Shown: positions 33,019-41,223 of the stretch, one piece after another
Layout: each line of letters starts with the position of its first letter
Numbering within the stretch: position 1 is the stretch's first letter
Assembly: GCA_903926605.1 (NCBI GenBank)
Contig: CAIYJV010000254.1
Coordinates: forward strand, 1-41,223
Source of the DNA: an uncultured Bacteroidota bacterium
GTDB taxonomy: Bacteria > Bacteroidota > Bacteroidia > Chitinophagales > Chitinophagaceae
Length of the DNA: 41,223 bases
Direction of reading: 5' to 3'
Made by a program: the position numbers and the translations under genes
The notes under the pieces: generated by a model
Databases searched by the model: none
Seen by the model: the letters and a program-made list of their open reading frames with translations, nothing else
Told to the model about the DNA's origin: nothing

Positions 33019-36000
33019 ATGAAGAGACTCTACACTTTTCTGAGCGGGCTTTTAATGGTTTGTTCTTTTACGCTTATCGCCGGCAATGCTCAGGCGCAGA
33101 TAACGGTTGTCCCGGGTGTGACGGCAACCGTACTTGCCAACAAACTCGCTGGTCCCGGCGTGTTGGTGCTTAATGCCACGCTCACGTGTTCATCCAACGC
33201 GTACGGCACGTTTTCGGGTACGTCCACGCTATCTTTTGACAGCGGTATCGTACTCACGAGCGGACAAGCTAACACCACAGGACTCACTACCGGTGCCAAC
33301 GGCCCTGCATCGGGTTTCGCGAGCACTGCCAATGGCACGGCAGGCGATGCGCAACTTACAGCGCTGGCAGGACAACCCACAGAAGATGCCTGTATTTTAA
33401 ACTTCGATTTCAGGCCGGTTGGCGACACTGTAAAATTCGACTACGCGTTCGGATCTGAAGAATACACAGACTTTACCTGTTCGGATTTTAATGACGTGTT
33501 TGGATTCTTTATTACAGGACCAGGTTATGGTGCACCTACCAATCTGGCTAAGATCCCCGGCACTAACATTCCTGTTTGTATCAACAGTGTAAACTGTGGT
33601 GCTACAGGCGGTTACTCTACATCTACCTGCAACGCATTGGGTGCCGGGTCGCCTTTCTGTACCTATTATATCAACAACTCGGCCGGAACAACGATTACCT
33701 ACGATGGTCTTACCAAAACGCTCACGGCGATAGCCCATGTAACACCCTGCGATACCTACCATCTGAAGCTGGGTGTGGCTGATGCATTTGACGATATACT
33801 CGACTCTGGTGTGTTCCTTAAGGCGGGAAGTCTTACATCCATTAGTTTTTCCACAGCGGCTCTTGGTATCAATCCTTTGGACACTGGTTACGGCGCCCAA
33901 TTTTGCATAAGGGGTTGCACGCCGGGTGAGTTTATCTTCACCAATACCGGTTCGTTGAGCGACTCGGTGATCATACGTTTTATGATTGGTGGAACAGGTG
34001 TTAATGGTACCGACTATACTACCATACCCGATAGTACGATCATACATGTGGGACATGCCACCGATACGGTATTCATCCATGGTCTTACAACTGCTTCAGG
34101 TGTTAAAACCGTAACGCTGTATATATATGCTCCTTACTCTTGCGGTGCAGGTCTGACCATAATGGACAGCGTGCAGCTCACCATATACGATTCGGTGAAT
34201 GTGCACATTGTAACGCCTGACACGTCGGTATGTATAGGGCAAATAGTGCCGATTGTGACAACAGGGGCCGCCGGACTTGTTTATTCCTGGTCGCCCGCAG
34301 CTACGCTGAGCAGCAGTACCGCGCAGAATCCGGTTGCAACGACCAGTGTAACTACTACTTATGTGGTCACTGCAACCCTGCCCGGCTCCGGTTGCCCTTC
34401 ATCTTCGGATGCGATAACCGTGACTATTGCCTTGCCACCCACACTGGACGTAGGTGCTTATCTGAAACATACCTGCGTAGGCGTACCACTGCCTGTAGAC
34501 GTGATCGTGACCCCAACTACAGGTACTTATGGATATGCCTGGACACCACCAACCTGGTTCAGCAGCAGTACCATACACAATCCGGTCATCACTCCCACTG
34601 CAGCAGGAGACGTGGAAATATATGTGCACGTAACTACCGGCGCAGTTGGCTGCGATGCTTATGACTCGTTTAAACTGCACGTATTGCCCAACGACTTTAC
34701 GCTTGTGAGTCATGACACGGGTGTATGTTACCCCATGGGTACCTACCAGATCATCGCATATGGCGATACGGAATTTTCTTATGCCTGGGCACCACCCACT
34801 GGTGTATCCAACACAACGATAATAGACCCGCTGATCACCCCTCCTGGCAACATTACATACACCATCACAGGCTCCTATCCCGGATGCCCTGATATGGTAC
34901 ATTCAATATTGTATTACTTCGAACGGCCAATCGTAAATATTGTACCGTCCGACACTACTTTCTGTGTGGGAAGTCCGGTGCCGATACACGTAAATACCTA
35001 TCCCGCAGATTCGCCTTATGCACTGGTATGGACACCGGGAGCGCTCTTGTCTAACCCGGCATTGATAGAGCCCGATTTCTTCAGCCCGGTAAAGGGTGAT
35101 TTCTACTACCACCTTACCATCACCAGTTCGCTTGGCTGTACGTCTACCGATTCTGTACATTTCCATGTGTTGCCCAACGACTTTACACTGGTGAACCAGG
35201 ATACAGGATTATGCTATCCTCCCGGCACCTATCAGGTAATCGCGTACGGAGACGCTGAATTCACGTACAACTGGGTACCTGCGACGGGTGTATCTGACCC
35301 CACAATACTGGAGCCCACGATTTCGCCTACGTCGAATATGACCTATTCCCTTATCGCCACCTATCCGGGTTGTCCCGATATGGTTCATTCGTTTTTGTAC
35401 TATATCGAGCATCCTATTGTAAACATCATACCCAGCGATACGATCTTTTGTATACGTGACGCAGTACCGATAGGTGTTGTTGCAACTCCGGCTGATTCGC
35501 CCTATACAATCTCCTGGAGCCCCAATACTTTACTGAGCAATTCCACCACTATCAATCCATCATTCTTCAGCCCGGTGGCCGGCGCATTCCAGTATTTCCT
35601 GACCATTACCAGCGGCTTGGGGTGTACCAGCACCGACAGTGTGATAATGAGGCCCAGTCCGCCAGCTGCAATAAAAGTGATGCCTGATAGCACCACGATA
35701 GAATATGGTAGTTCGATACAGTTGCAGGCTTTCAATATGTCACCCACATCGGATATGTATTTCCGCTGGGTACCCAATGACGGAACTTTGTCTAACGACA
35801 ACATAAGTGACCCGATTGCAACCCCGGTAGATACCGTAACGGTGTATAAAGTATATGGCATCAACCATTGGGGTTGTCTGGACTCTAATTCTATCAAGAT
35901 CACATTGGAATATCCGACCGATTGCGTGCCCACCGCATTTTCTCCCAATAATGACGGACTGAATGATATCTTCAGACTTTGCCATTTTATGCAGTATGCA

Positions 36001-36195
36001 AAACTTGTGGAATTCAAGGTGTTTAATCGCTGGGGTCAGATGGTGTATGAAAACAACAGTGATCCCAAGCAAGGATGGGATGGCACCTTCAAAGGAATAC
36101 AGCAGGATATGGGCGTATACAATTATGTCATCATTATAGAACGACCCGACCACTCCACAAAGGTGTTTAAGGGCGACGTGACATTGCTGCGGTAA
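33019..36195 (+). CDS. T9SS type B (gliding-type C-terminal) surface protein with choice-of-anchor L domain
   Basis: A 1,058-aa precursor with signal peptide (ends GNAQA, about residue 26). Residues about 30-260 match the choice-of-anchor L domain (VLNATLTCSSNAYGTFSG ... FDSGIVLTSG ... FDYAFGSEEYTDFTCSDFND). A Calx-beta-like segment and a series of PKD/Ig-like modules follow, including a 162-residue unit present twice in tandem. The last 90 residues are the type B sorting domain (AFSPNNDGLNDIF ... FKVFNRWGQMVYE ... GWDGTFKG ... GVYNYVI). It is likely a large T9SS-exported adhesin. A strong terminator follows. Confidence 0.92.
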   Translation: MKRLYTFLSGLLMVCSFTLIAGNAQAQITVVPGVTATVLANKLAGPGVLVLNATLTCSSNAYGTFSGTSTLSFDSGIVLTSGQANTTGLTTGANGPASGFASTANGTAGDAQLTALAGQPTEDACILNFDFRPVGDTVKFDYAFGSEEYTDFTCSDFNDVFGFFITGPGYGAPTNLAKIPGTNIPVCINSVNCGATGGYSTSTCNALGAGSPFCTYYINNSAGTTITYDGLTKTLTAIAHVTPCDTYHLKLGVADAFDDILDSGVFLKAGSLTSISFSTAALGINPLDTGYGAQFCIRGCTPGEFIFTNTGSLSDSVIIRFMIGGTGVNGTDYTTIPDSTIIHVGHATDTVFIHGLTTASGVKTVTLYIYAPYSCGAGLTIMDSVQLTIYDSVNVHIVTPDTSVCIGQIVPIVTTGAAGLVYSWSPAATLSSSTAQNPVATTSVTTTYVVTATLPGSGCPSSSDAITVTIALPPTLDVGAYLKHTCVGVPLPVDVIVTPTTGTYGYAWTPPTWFSSSTIHNPVITPTAAGDVEIYVHVTTGAVGCDAYDSFKLHVLPNDFTLVSHDTGVCYPMGTYQIIAYGDTEFSYAWAPPTGVSNTTIIDPLITPPGNITYTITGSYPGCPDMVHSILYYFERPIVNIVPSDTTFCVGSPVPIHVNTYPADSPYALVWTPGALLSNPALIEPDFFSPVKGDFYYHLTITSSLGCTSTDSVHFHVLPNDFTLVNQDTGLCYPPGTYQVIAYGDAEFTYNWVPATGVSDPTILEPTISPTSNMTYSLIATYPGCPDMVHSFLYYIEHPIVNIIPSDTIFCIRDAVPIGVVATPADSPYTISWSPNTLLSNSTTINPSFFSPVAGAFQYFLTITSGLGCTSTDSVIMRPSPPAAIKVMPDSTTIEYGSSIQLQAFNMSPTSDMYFRWVPNDGTLSNDNISDPIATPVDTVTVYKVYGINHWGCLDSNSIKITLEYPTDCVPTAFSPNNDGLNDIFRLCHFMQYAKLVEFKVFNRWGQMVYENNSDPKQGWDGTFKGIQQDMGVYNYVIIIERPDHSTKVFKGDVTLLR
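34681..35652 (+). repeat. Two tandem 486-bp coding repeats
   Basis: Units 34681-35166 and 35167-35652, each 162 codons, start with VLPNDFTLV and end near GCTSTDSV. Shared protein blocks include PGTYQVIAYGD, YPGCPDMVHS and FFSPV. The DNA has diverged at many third positions, so the duplication is not brand new. Confidence 0.8.
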
Positions 36196-36215
36196 TCACC
36201 ACGATCAACACATAT

Positions 36216-36254
36216 TCGGCCCCCGGTTTCAGAAAACCGGGGGCCGATTTTTTT
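36216..36254 (+). terminator. Rho-independent terminator of the T9SS type B gene
   Basis: Perfect 14-bp stem (36216-36229 with 36234-36247), 4-nt loop, then seven T (36248-36254), 21 nt after the stop codon. Confidence 0.95.
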
Positions 36255-36266
36255 ACGTTGTTCCTG

Positions 36267-36425
36267 TTAATGTCTGAATATCCTGTACAGCATCACAATA
36301 ATGCCGAGCAGGAACATAAAAAGGGAAATCCGGTTCATGCCGTGCATGAGTTTCACGTCTATTTTTTTCGGATCGTTGGGATCCGGCTTGCGCAGGTAGA
36401 AATACCTGAGTATTTGTTGCCACAT
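36267..36425 (-). CDS. Small DUF6728-like membrane protein
   Basis: 52 aa from ATG at 36425: WQQILRYFYLRKPDPNDPKK, then KLMHGMNRISLFMFLLGIIV and a short basic end. One C-terminal membrane span is preceded by a charged, Pro-rich N-terminal part. The pattern 'YLRKPDPNDPK...MHGMNRIS' is shared by small Bacteroidota proteins annotated DUF6728; function unknown. The frame is open to 36575, but the short start agrees with the promoter TTTG-N19-TAATTTTA (36449-36479). Confidence 0.7.
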   Translation of the reverse strand: MWQQILRYFYLRKPDPNDPKKIDVKLMHGMNRISLFMFLLGIIVMLYRIFRH

Positions 36426-36448
36426 AGCACCGTAAGTTTTGGGGTATT

Positions 36449-36479
36449 TAAAATTACGAAGAAAGGCGATGTGGGCAAA
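36449..36479 (-). promoter_or_regulatory. Promoter of the DUF6728-like gene
   Basis: Minus-strand TTTG (36476-36479), 19-nt spacer, TAATTTTA (36449-36456, one base off consensus). The ATG at 36425 lies 23 nt further on. Confidence 0.45.
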
Positions 36480-36568
36480 GAAATGTTTGGTTAGAGCTGA
36501 GGAAACAGGCAGAGCCGCAGAAATCAGATAAAAAACGAAAATTGCTTTTAGTTTTGGATACCCGAACG

Positions 36569-36868
36569 CTACCAATAGATGTTTTTAGATGGAACAAATT
36601 CACAGATGAGGAGCTCCTCATTGGTCTCCAGGAATACTATTGTATATTTCTTTTTTTACGAAATACATTTATACCCCAACAACGATCGTTCAGGGTCGCG
36701 ACAGATAGCATGAATCCTGCGGGAATCTCCAAGTTTTATGAAAAAATCATAGACTTCATCAGTAAATTTTTCCGCCGTGGCCACTAAGCCTTTCGACTCA
36801 ATAAACCAAGCCACTTCGGCGATTCGATCTGAAGCCGATAATTTAATTTCTATTTTTCGCCGGCCCAC
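36569..36868 (-). pseudogene. ParE/RelE-type toxin interrupted by an in-frame TAA
   Basis: From a GTG at 36868 the frame encodes a 70-residue plasmid-stabilisation (ParE/RelE)-type segment (IEIKLSASDRIAEVAWFIES ... RIHAICRDPERSLLGYKCIS). It then meets TAA at 36656-36658. The same frame continues without a gap for 28 more codons (KKKYTIVFLETNEELLICEF, then VPSKNIYW) to TAG at 36569-36571. That continuation is the C-terminal beta strand region expected of the family, so one nonsense change, probably TAT or TAC to TAA, has truncated a 99-codon toxin. The start overlaps the antitoxin by 19 bp. Confidence 0.8.
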
Positions 36869-37020
36869 TTCCTGATTTTATTTTTGCTGTGGGCTCTGGC
36901 TTCTTCAATCGATAAAACCGTTTCGGGTTTTGTTTTTAACGCGGCTTTCTTCTGTAAAGCCAAATAGCTTTCTTCAGGCACCACCACATAAGATTTTTTA
37001 TCTATCACTACCACATCCAT
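36850..37020 (-). CDS. Small antitoxin of the broken ParE-type module
   Basis: 56 aa, starting MDVVVIDKKSYVVVPEESYL and ending HSKNKIRKWAGEK. The N-terminal half has a hydrophobic beta-type start followed by a Pro-Glu-Glu turn. The C-terminal half is a charged helix (SIEEARAHSKNKIRKW), the usual toxin-wrapping tail of short antitoxins. It directly precedes and overlaps the toxin frame, the classical antitoxin-toxin order. No lesion is seen, so it may still be expressed, leaving an orphan antitoxin. Confidence 0.7.
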   Translation of the reverse strand: MDVVVIDKKSYVVVPEESYLALQKKAALKTKPETVLSIEEARAHSKNKIRKWAGEK

Positions 37021-37033
37021 ATCGAAGCTTTTT

Positions 37034-37389
37034 ACAAAAATAAGAATAATTTTTTCGGATGGATATCCAATGTGTTCGAAAATTGAATACCGGCACCAGG
37101 AAATTTACGGCCAATTTCGGCGGTTTCTTGGTTAGTATATTGCAACGCCAGCTGCCGGACGAGTCTCCGGAATAAAATAATTTGGCGTGCGACCAGTTTG
37201 CCAAGGTGTGCAGCCGTTTGTGTCTGGCCTTATGGAATATACAAGCCCATTTGAGATCCCCCAATTACTCAGACTTTCGCCGGGATAGAAACGACGAGCG
37301 ACGTTTTGCCTCTTTAGGTTTGATGCGGTCAAGAAAAACCAGATCATAAGTGCTGCGGCAAATTTTAGAATGGATGGTGGGGCCTTCAT
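37034..37389 (-). other. Possible decayed gene fragment
   Basis: No intact gene. One frame opens at 37389 with a signal-like N-terminus (KAPPSILKFAAALMIWFFLT) and runs to a stop near 37138. Skipping one base there leads into another open frame (NQETAEIGRKFPGAGIQFSN ...) that ends just before the antitoxin start. This may be a frameshifted secreted protein or chance. No family is recognised. Confidence 0.2.
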
Positions 37390-37559
37390 TTTACATTGTT
37401 TTTTGGGGAAGATTCAAAAAAACAGTTGGCGATTCCATACTGTAGCAAGTAAAGATGCTTTGTATTTGTTATTTTATATCAACCGGGCAAAAAAAGCTGA
37501 AAATAGAATCCCGCTGGGCACCCCAGCACGCTCCTGTGAAAAACGCAAAGGGGTATTTT

Positions 37560-38165
37560 TTACTGGTCAGTAACCCGGGATCTGTATATCCAGGTCAGGT
37601 GGCTGCCTGCAAGGAAATCTTGGAATGACATTTTATTACGACCCTTTGGATTGGTGAGTTCGATATAGTACCAATAAGGGTAGACATGAAACTGATAGAA
37701 ACGATAAAAGCGGCGGGTACTGATGTAGTTGAGCTGATGAAAATCGTAGACCACAAGACATTTTACAGCGGTGTCGGGTCCGGGTCTGCCGGGCACCAGT
37801 TCTACGCCGGGTAGTTCGCTCAGTTTGCCATAGGTGCGGCTGATGACGGCGGGCGGAATAATACCTCTGACAAATGCATCGGCATAAGCCCACGAATCCT
37901 TTAGCACATATATTTTCACAGAGTCACATTCGATGGATGTGTCTGAATGGGTGATACACCGCGGATCGGGGGAATAGTCTGTCTGCTCGTATTTGTATTT
38001 TACAGTAATACGGTCGAAATATTTATGCTCCCTTTTGTACGATCTGTAGCCCCGTATCCGGTGAACCTTGCCCTTTGTATCCGTGGCGGTGTACATCCTG
38101 TAGTGACAGGAAAAGTAGCCGGGGAGGAAGAATAACAGAACATACCAGATAATACGTGTGCGCAT
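37560..38165 (-). CDS. Lipoprotein of unknown function
   Basis: 201 aa from ATG at 38165: RTRIIWYVLLFFLPGYFSC forms a lipoprotein signal with Cys near residue 20. A Tyr/Arg-rich, mainly beta protein follows (RFYRFYQFHVYPYWYYIEL). The frame extends to 38303, but that part overlaps the end of the epimerase gene in another frame and is unlikely to be used. No known domain was seen. A 170-bp AT-rich stretch separates it from the decayed region downstream. Confidence 0.68.
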   Translation of the reverse strand: MRTRIIWYVLLFFLPGYFSCHYRMYTATDTKGKVHRIRGYRSYKREHKYFDRITVKYKYEQTDYSPDPRCITHSDTSIECDSVKIYVLKDSWAYADAFVRGIIPPAVISRTYGKLSELPGVELVPGRPGPDTAVKCLVVYDFHQLNYISTRRFYRFYQFHVYPYWYYIELTNPKGRNKMSFQDFLAGSHLTWIYRSRVTDQ

Positions 38166-38226
38166 GATACGGGAGCACACCGAAGATATGAAATTATTTT
38201 CTATTTTAAAAGGATTTTCGGAAAAA

Positions 38227-39273
38227 TCAGTTTTCGGGAGGGTGGCATATGAATTTTGCTCCGCGGAATGTGATACCGGTACCCGGTAAATCGTTTCGGG
38301 CAATCACTCCATTTTCGTAGGTTAGGCCGGTGGCCACGTCTTCGTTCAGCAGGAGGGGACCGTCGAGATCGGCAAAGTCGGCTTGGGGCAACAGATGGGC
38401 AAGGGCAGCCGTACCCACTGTGCTCTCGTTCATAGAGCCCAGCATAACGTGCAAACCGAGTGCCCGTGCCTCACGAATCATGCGGAGCGCGGGCGTGATG
38501 CCGCCACACTTGGTGAGCTTGATATTGATGCCGTGGAACGAGTCGGCGCACAATTTTACTTCCTGTTCTGTTTTGCAGCTTTCGTCGGCAAAGAGTGGAA
38601 TGGGTGAAATTGCTTTGAGTTCCTTCATCGCATCCCATTGGGATCGCTCCAGCGGCTGCTCTATTAGTTCGACATTTAATTTTTGCAGTTCGGGCAGCAA
38701 CATACGTGCATCTTCGAATGTCCAGCCTTCGTTGGCATCAATACGGAAGGGTGCGGTAGTGTGGGTGCGCAGTTCGGCCAGAATGGATATATCGTCCGGG
38801 CGGCTCACCTTGATCTTGTAGGCCGGCATTTTGCGCGACATCATCTTGCGTACCATGATGGCGGGCTGGTCTATGCCTATGGTATAGTCCGTACAGGGAA
38901 TATGGTTCCACTCGGTACCTAGGATTTTGTAGAGTGGTTTGCGGTTCAGCCGCGCATAAAGGTCCCATCCCGCAATGTCGAGTGCGGCAGTAAGAAAATG
39001 CTGACCCGGTATGAGGTGATGCAGAAAGTGCCAGAAACGGTCGGGATCGGTGAGCGCATAACGCTCTATGTCTTTCCGTTTAGATTCCAGCAATGCCACC
39101 ATATCTTCTACCGTAATGTCGTAGTAGGATATGGCGGGTGCCTCACCAAACCCGTAGGTATTGCCCAGACCCAGCGCCACTACCAATGTGGGCTGATGAT
39201 CCTTGGTGCCATGAGCCGTGGTGAACGGATATTGAAAAGCAAGCTGATAGGATTGGTAACGGAGCTGGAGCAT
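38227..39273 (-). CDS. L-Ala-D/L-Glu epimerase (enolase superfamily)
   Basis: A 348-aa enzyme of the muconate-lactonising subgroup. It shows acid-base lysines K153 and K155 (AYKIKVS), metal ligands D179 (RIDAN), E205 (LIEQP) and D230 (FADES), and the opposing lysine K252 (INIKLTKCGG). The late DLDGP motif, whose two aspartates bind the dipeptide amino group, points to dipeptide epimerase rather than another substrate. It would recycle murein peptides. It starts 12 nt after ruvB and is co-transcribed with it. Confidence 0.88.
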   Translation of the reverse strand: MLQLRYQSYQLAFQYPFTTAHGTKDHQPTLVVALGLGNTYGFGEAPAISYYDITVEDMVALLESKRKDIERYALTDPDRFWHFLHHLIPGQHFLTAALDIAGWDLYARLNRKPLYKILGTEWNHIPCTDYTIGIDQPAIMVRKMMSRKMPAYKIKVSRPDDISILAELRTHTTAPFRIDANEGWTFEDARMLLPELQKLNVELIEQPLERSQWDAMKELKAISPIPLFADESCKTEQEVKLCADSFHGINIKLTKCGGITPALRMIREARALGLHVMLGSMNESTVGTAALAHLLPQADFADLDGPLLLNEDVATGLTYENGVIARNDLPGTGITFRGAKFICHPPEN

Positions 39274-39285
39274 GACGGATCGTGT

Positions 39286-40305
39286 TTAAAACAATAGTCC
39301 GTTTGTGGCTTTGGTCCTGCCGAGGTGCTTGTATGCCTTCTCTGTAGCCTCGCGTCCGCGGGGTGTACGCATGATATAACCTTCCTGAATCAGGAAGGGT
39401 TCGTAGACTTCCTCGATGGTCCCGGCTTCCTCGCTCACGGCGGTAGCAATATTGTTGATACCGGCGGGACCGCCCTTGAACTTATCAATAAGCGTGGCCA
39501 GGATTTTGTTGTCCATGTCGTCCAGACCACTCTCGTCCACATTCAGCGCACGCAAGCCGTGTTCTACAATAGCCATATCTATCACGCCATTACCGAGTAC
39601 CTGTGCGAAGTCGCGCATGCGTCGCAAAAGGCCGTTGGCAATACGTGGGGTGCCGCGGCTGCGCTTGGCGATCTCCATAGCGGCATCGGAGGTGATACGG
39701 ACCTGCAACACGGAAGAAGAGCGCACGATAATGCGCTGCAACACATCGGCGGTATAATAATCCAGACGTGATTTTATGCCAAACCTCGACAGCAGGGGTG
39801 CAGTAAGCAAACCACTGCGGGTAGTGGCACCCACTAACGTAAAAGGATTGAGCGTGAGCTGAATAGAACGGGCAGCAGGGCCCGTATCAATCATAATGTC
39901 TATCTTAAAATCCTCCATTGCAGCATAGAGGTATTCCTCGACCACGGTACTGAGCCTGTGTATCTCGTCGATGAACAACACGTCTCTTCTTTCGAGGCTG
40001 GTAAGCAGCCCGGCGAGGTCGGCGGGTTTTTCAATTACCGGACCGCTGGTTTCTTTTATCTGCACACCCAGTTCGTTGGCTACGATGCGCGACAATGTGG
40101 TTTTGCCCAGACCAGGAGGCCCGTGAAAAAGGATATGATCCAGTGGTTCGCCACGCATATTGGCAGCCTTGACGAATATCCGCAGGTTCTCGATCAGCTT
40201 GGGCTGGCCGGAAAAGTCATCTATGGTCTGCGGTCGTATGGTGTTTTCATACTCTCGCTCCTGAGCCGATAACTGGCTAGCCGGACGGATGTTGGATTGG
40301 GACAT
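39286..40305 (-). CDS. ruvB: Holliday junction branch-migration helicase RuvB
   Basis: A 339-aa AAA+ motor that pulls DNA through the RuvA-bound Holliday junction. Walker A is GPPGLGKTT (62-70), Walker [11 protein letters not shown] (110-119), sensor 1 GATTRSGLL (about 157-165), and the C-terminal winged helix ends [15 protein letters not shown]. Neither ruvA nor ruvC is adjacent. An exact -7 box TATCTTTG (40328-40335) lies 22 nt before the ATG. Confidence 0.97.
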   Translation of the reverse strand: MSQSNIRPASQLSAQEREYENTIRPQTIDDFSGQPKLIENLRIFVKAANMRGEPLDHILFHGPPGLGKTTLSRIVANELGVQIKETSGPVIEKPADLAGLLTSLERRDVLFIDEIHRLSTVVEEYLYAAMEDFKIDIMIDTGPAARSIQLTLNPFTLVGATTRSGLLTAPLLSRFGIKSRLDYYTADVLQRIIVRSSSVLQVRITSDAAMEIAKRSRGTPRIANGLLRRMRDFAQVLGNGVIDMAIVEHGLRALNVDESGLDDMDNKILATLIDKFKGGPAGINNIATAVSEEAGTIEEVYEPFLIQEGYIMRTPRGREATEKAYKHLGRTKATNGLLF

Positions 40306-40327
40306 AACGGGTAAACGTATTGGAAAT

Positions 40328-40335
40328 CAAAGATA
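40328..40335 (-). promoter_or_regulatory. -7 box TATCTTTG of the ruvB-epimerase operon
   Basis: Exact TAnnTTTG on the minus strand, 22 nt before the ruvB ATG at 40305. It should drive both genes. Confidence 0.65.
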
Positions 40336-40423
40336 GGCATGATTACACTTAAAAAGGGTTTTCTGCTGTACTCCTAAACAGAAAAGAGAGGCGGGCTATT
40401 CTGTTATTGCTGGTCGTTTAAAC

Positions 40424-41223
40424 TCATTTTCCATGTGGGGTAGCTACAAACTTTGTGTATGTTACAACACCATTGCCGTGTATGGCACGAAGAACATAAA
40501 CTCCGGTTTGCAGTTCAAGGTACATTGTGCTCTCCTCAAAATAAATGCCATTGTAAAATTTGAGCTGTACGGCCATTTTCAACTCAACCGGTGAGGTTAT
40601 GTCTTTGAATATCCTCCCCTGCATATCAAAAATAGTCAGTCTCTCAATACAAGTCAAACAATCGGCGGATATGTTTAGATAACCGTCGCTAATCGGATTT
40701 GGATAGGTACGAAACGCATTATAATCGATATTACTACTATCCGTTTTCGCAATTGTGTCGGTAAGACAGGATCGCATGTAGGCGGCGGGTAGGTTTGATT
40801 TATCGAAACAGGAATTTTCAAGGGCCGCGTAAGTTGTTTGATGCTTATGAGTGAACTTAAATGAGAAAGAGGGGTTTTGGTAACATAAAGTGTGAGTGGC
40901 ATAAAATACGGGGCCTTGGCTGCAATAACCATTCCAAAATTCATCCCATTTGGCATAATTGCCGAATGTTCCCAACGAAGAACCAATACCCCATATCCAG
41001 TATAGACTGGAATCAGGACTGTTAAATCTTTTCACATACTTGCCGTTAGACAATGTAACGGAGTCCGTCGTAGAAATGGCCAGGCTATCGGGACCAAACA
41101 TTTGGGAATACAAATATCCGTTCAGTGCGGCATTTCCGTGGTAGATCAAATATTCTTTGCCAATCGTATATCCTTCGATTGTACCGCAGACGTTGTGGAA
41201 AATATCGAATGTGGTTGATGGTA
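40424..41223 (-). CDS. T9SS type A sorting-domain protein, 5' end outside the window
   Basis: Partial: the frame stays open to the window edge (residues before the first apparent start read TFDIFHNVCGTIEGYTIGKE), so the true start lies beyond 41223. The visible part is a beta-rich secreted region typical of small Bacteroidota T9SS cargo (GKEYLIYHGN ... LSNGKYVKRF ... YWIWGIGSSLGTFG). It ends in a type A sorting domain (YPNPISDGYLNI ... LTIFDMQGRIF ... LQTGVYVLRAIHG). No catalytic motif is visible in this portion. Confidence 0.8.
   Translation of the reverse strand, partial: PSTTFDIFHNVCGTIEGYTIGKEYLIYHGNAALNGYLYSQMFGPDSLAISTTDSVTLSNGKYVKRFNSPDSSLYWIWGIGSSLGTFGNYAKWDEFWNGYCSQGPVFYATHTLCYQNPSFSFKFTHKHQTTYAALENSCFDKSNLPAAYMRSCLTDTIAKTDSSNIDYNAFRTYPNPISDGYLNISADCLTCIERLTIFDMQGRIFKDITSPVELKMAVQLKFYNGIYFEESTMYLELQTGVYVLRAIHGNGVVTYTKFVATPHGK

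Noticed and set aside
36426-36575. Long start of the DUF6728-like protein at 36575
   Set aside because: It would overlap the 3' end of the ParE pseudogene and begin upstream of the promoter. The short form starts at the conserved WQQILRYFYL.
37132-37389. Minus-strand 85-codon frame as a real secreted protein
   Set aside because: Truncated right after the signal-like start and a short unrecognisable body; recorded only as a possible decayed fragment.
1-41223. CRISPR arrays, tRNA/rRNA genes, prophage or classical defence islands
   Set aside because: No regularly spaced repeats, cloverleaf-like segments, phage structural genes or defence nucleases were found on reading both strands.

Overview
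The window looks like chromosomal DNA from a Bacteroidota bacterium, most plausibly of the Chitinophagales/Chitinophagaceae type. Four proteins end in type A and one in type B (gliding-type) sorting domains of the type IX secretion system (T9SS). There is a GldM C-terminal homologue, DUF4199 and DUF4834 proteins and a BatA-domain protein. The Bacteroidota -7 promoter box TAnnTTTG recurs just upstream of start codons. I do not name a genus.

Layout. 1-3200: a DinB-cupin fusion, an HYC/CC-type small secreted protein, an outer-membrane porin-like barrel and a one-heme cytochrome lipoprotein, closed by a strong terminator. 3200-8000: accessory-flavoured, with REP-like hairpins, a HepT/MntA toxin-antitoxin pair, a membrane protein, prfC (RF3), a DoxX-like protein and a MazE/MazF pair. 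8000-12600 (minus strand): a T9SS-exported subtilisin with a lipoprotein partner, mnmA and an outer-membrane barrel. 12900-15230: dxs facing arfB. 15303-16415: a complete 1,113-bp IS630-family element with inverted repeats, a TA target duplication and a +1 shift between two transposase frames. 16480-18645: an Ig-repeat T9SS protein. 18800-25730: hemW, DUF4199, a dihydroorotase homologue that has lost its metal ligands, a BatA-type protein, pirin, a CoA-type Nudix hydrolase and DUF4834. 26160-36200: an NHL-repeat T9SS protein, a GldM-C protein, a TPR-histidine kinase, a secreted protein of unknown function and a 1,058-aa T9SS type B protein with an internal 486-bp duplication. 36260-41223 (minus strand): DUF6728-like protein, a ParE-type toxin broken by one stop codon beside an intact 56-aa antitoxin, a decayed stretch, a lipoprotein, an Ala-Glu epimerase in an operon with ruvB, and a T9SS protein cut by the window edge.

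No large defence island, prophage, CRISPR array, rRNA or tRNA was seen. The more unusual signals are: (i) a set of promoters whose -7 box ends only 4-6 nt before the start codon, predicting leaderless mRNAs for arfB, hemW, the BatA gene, hepT and DUF4834; (ii) the metal-ligand-less dihydroorotase; (iii) three toxin-antitoxin modules in 33 kb, one visibly decaying; (iv) the IS630 frameshift at an A8 run; and (v) a free-standing secreted GldM C-terminal protein.
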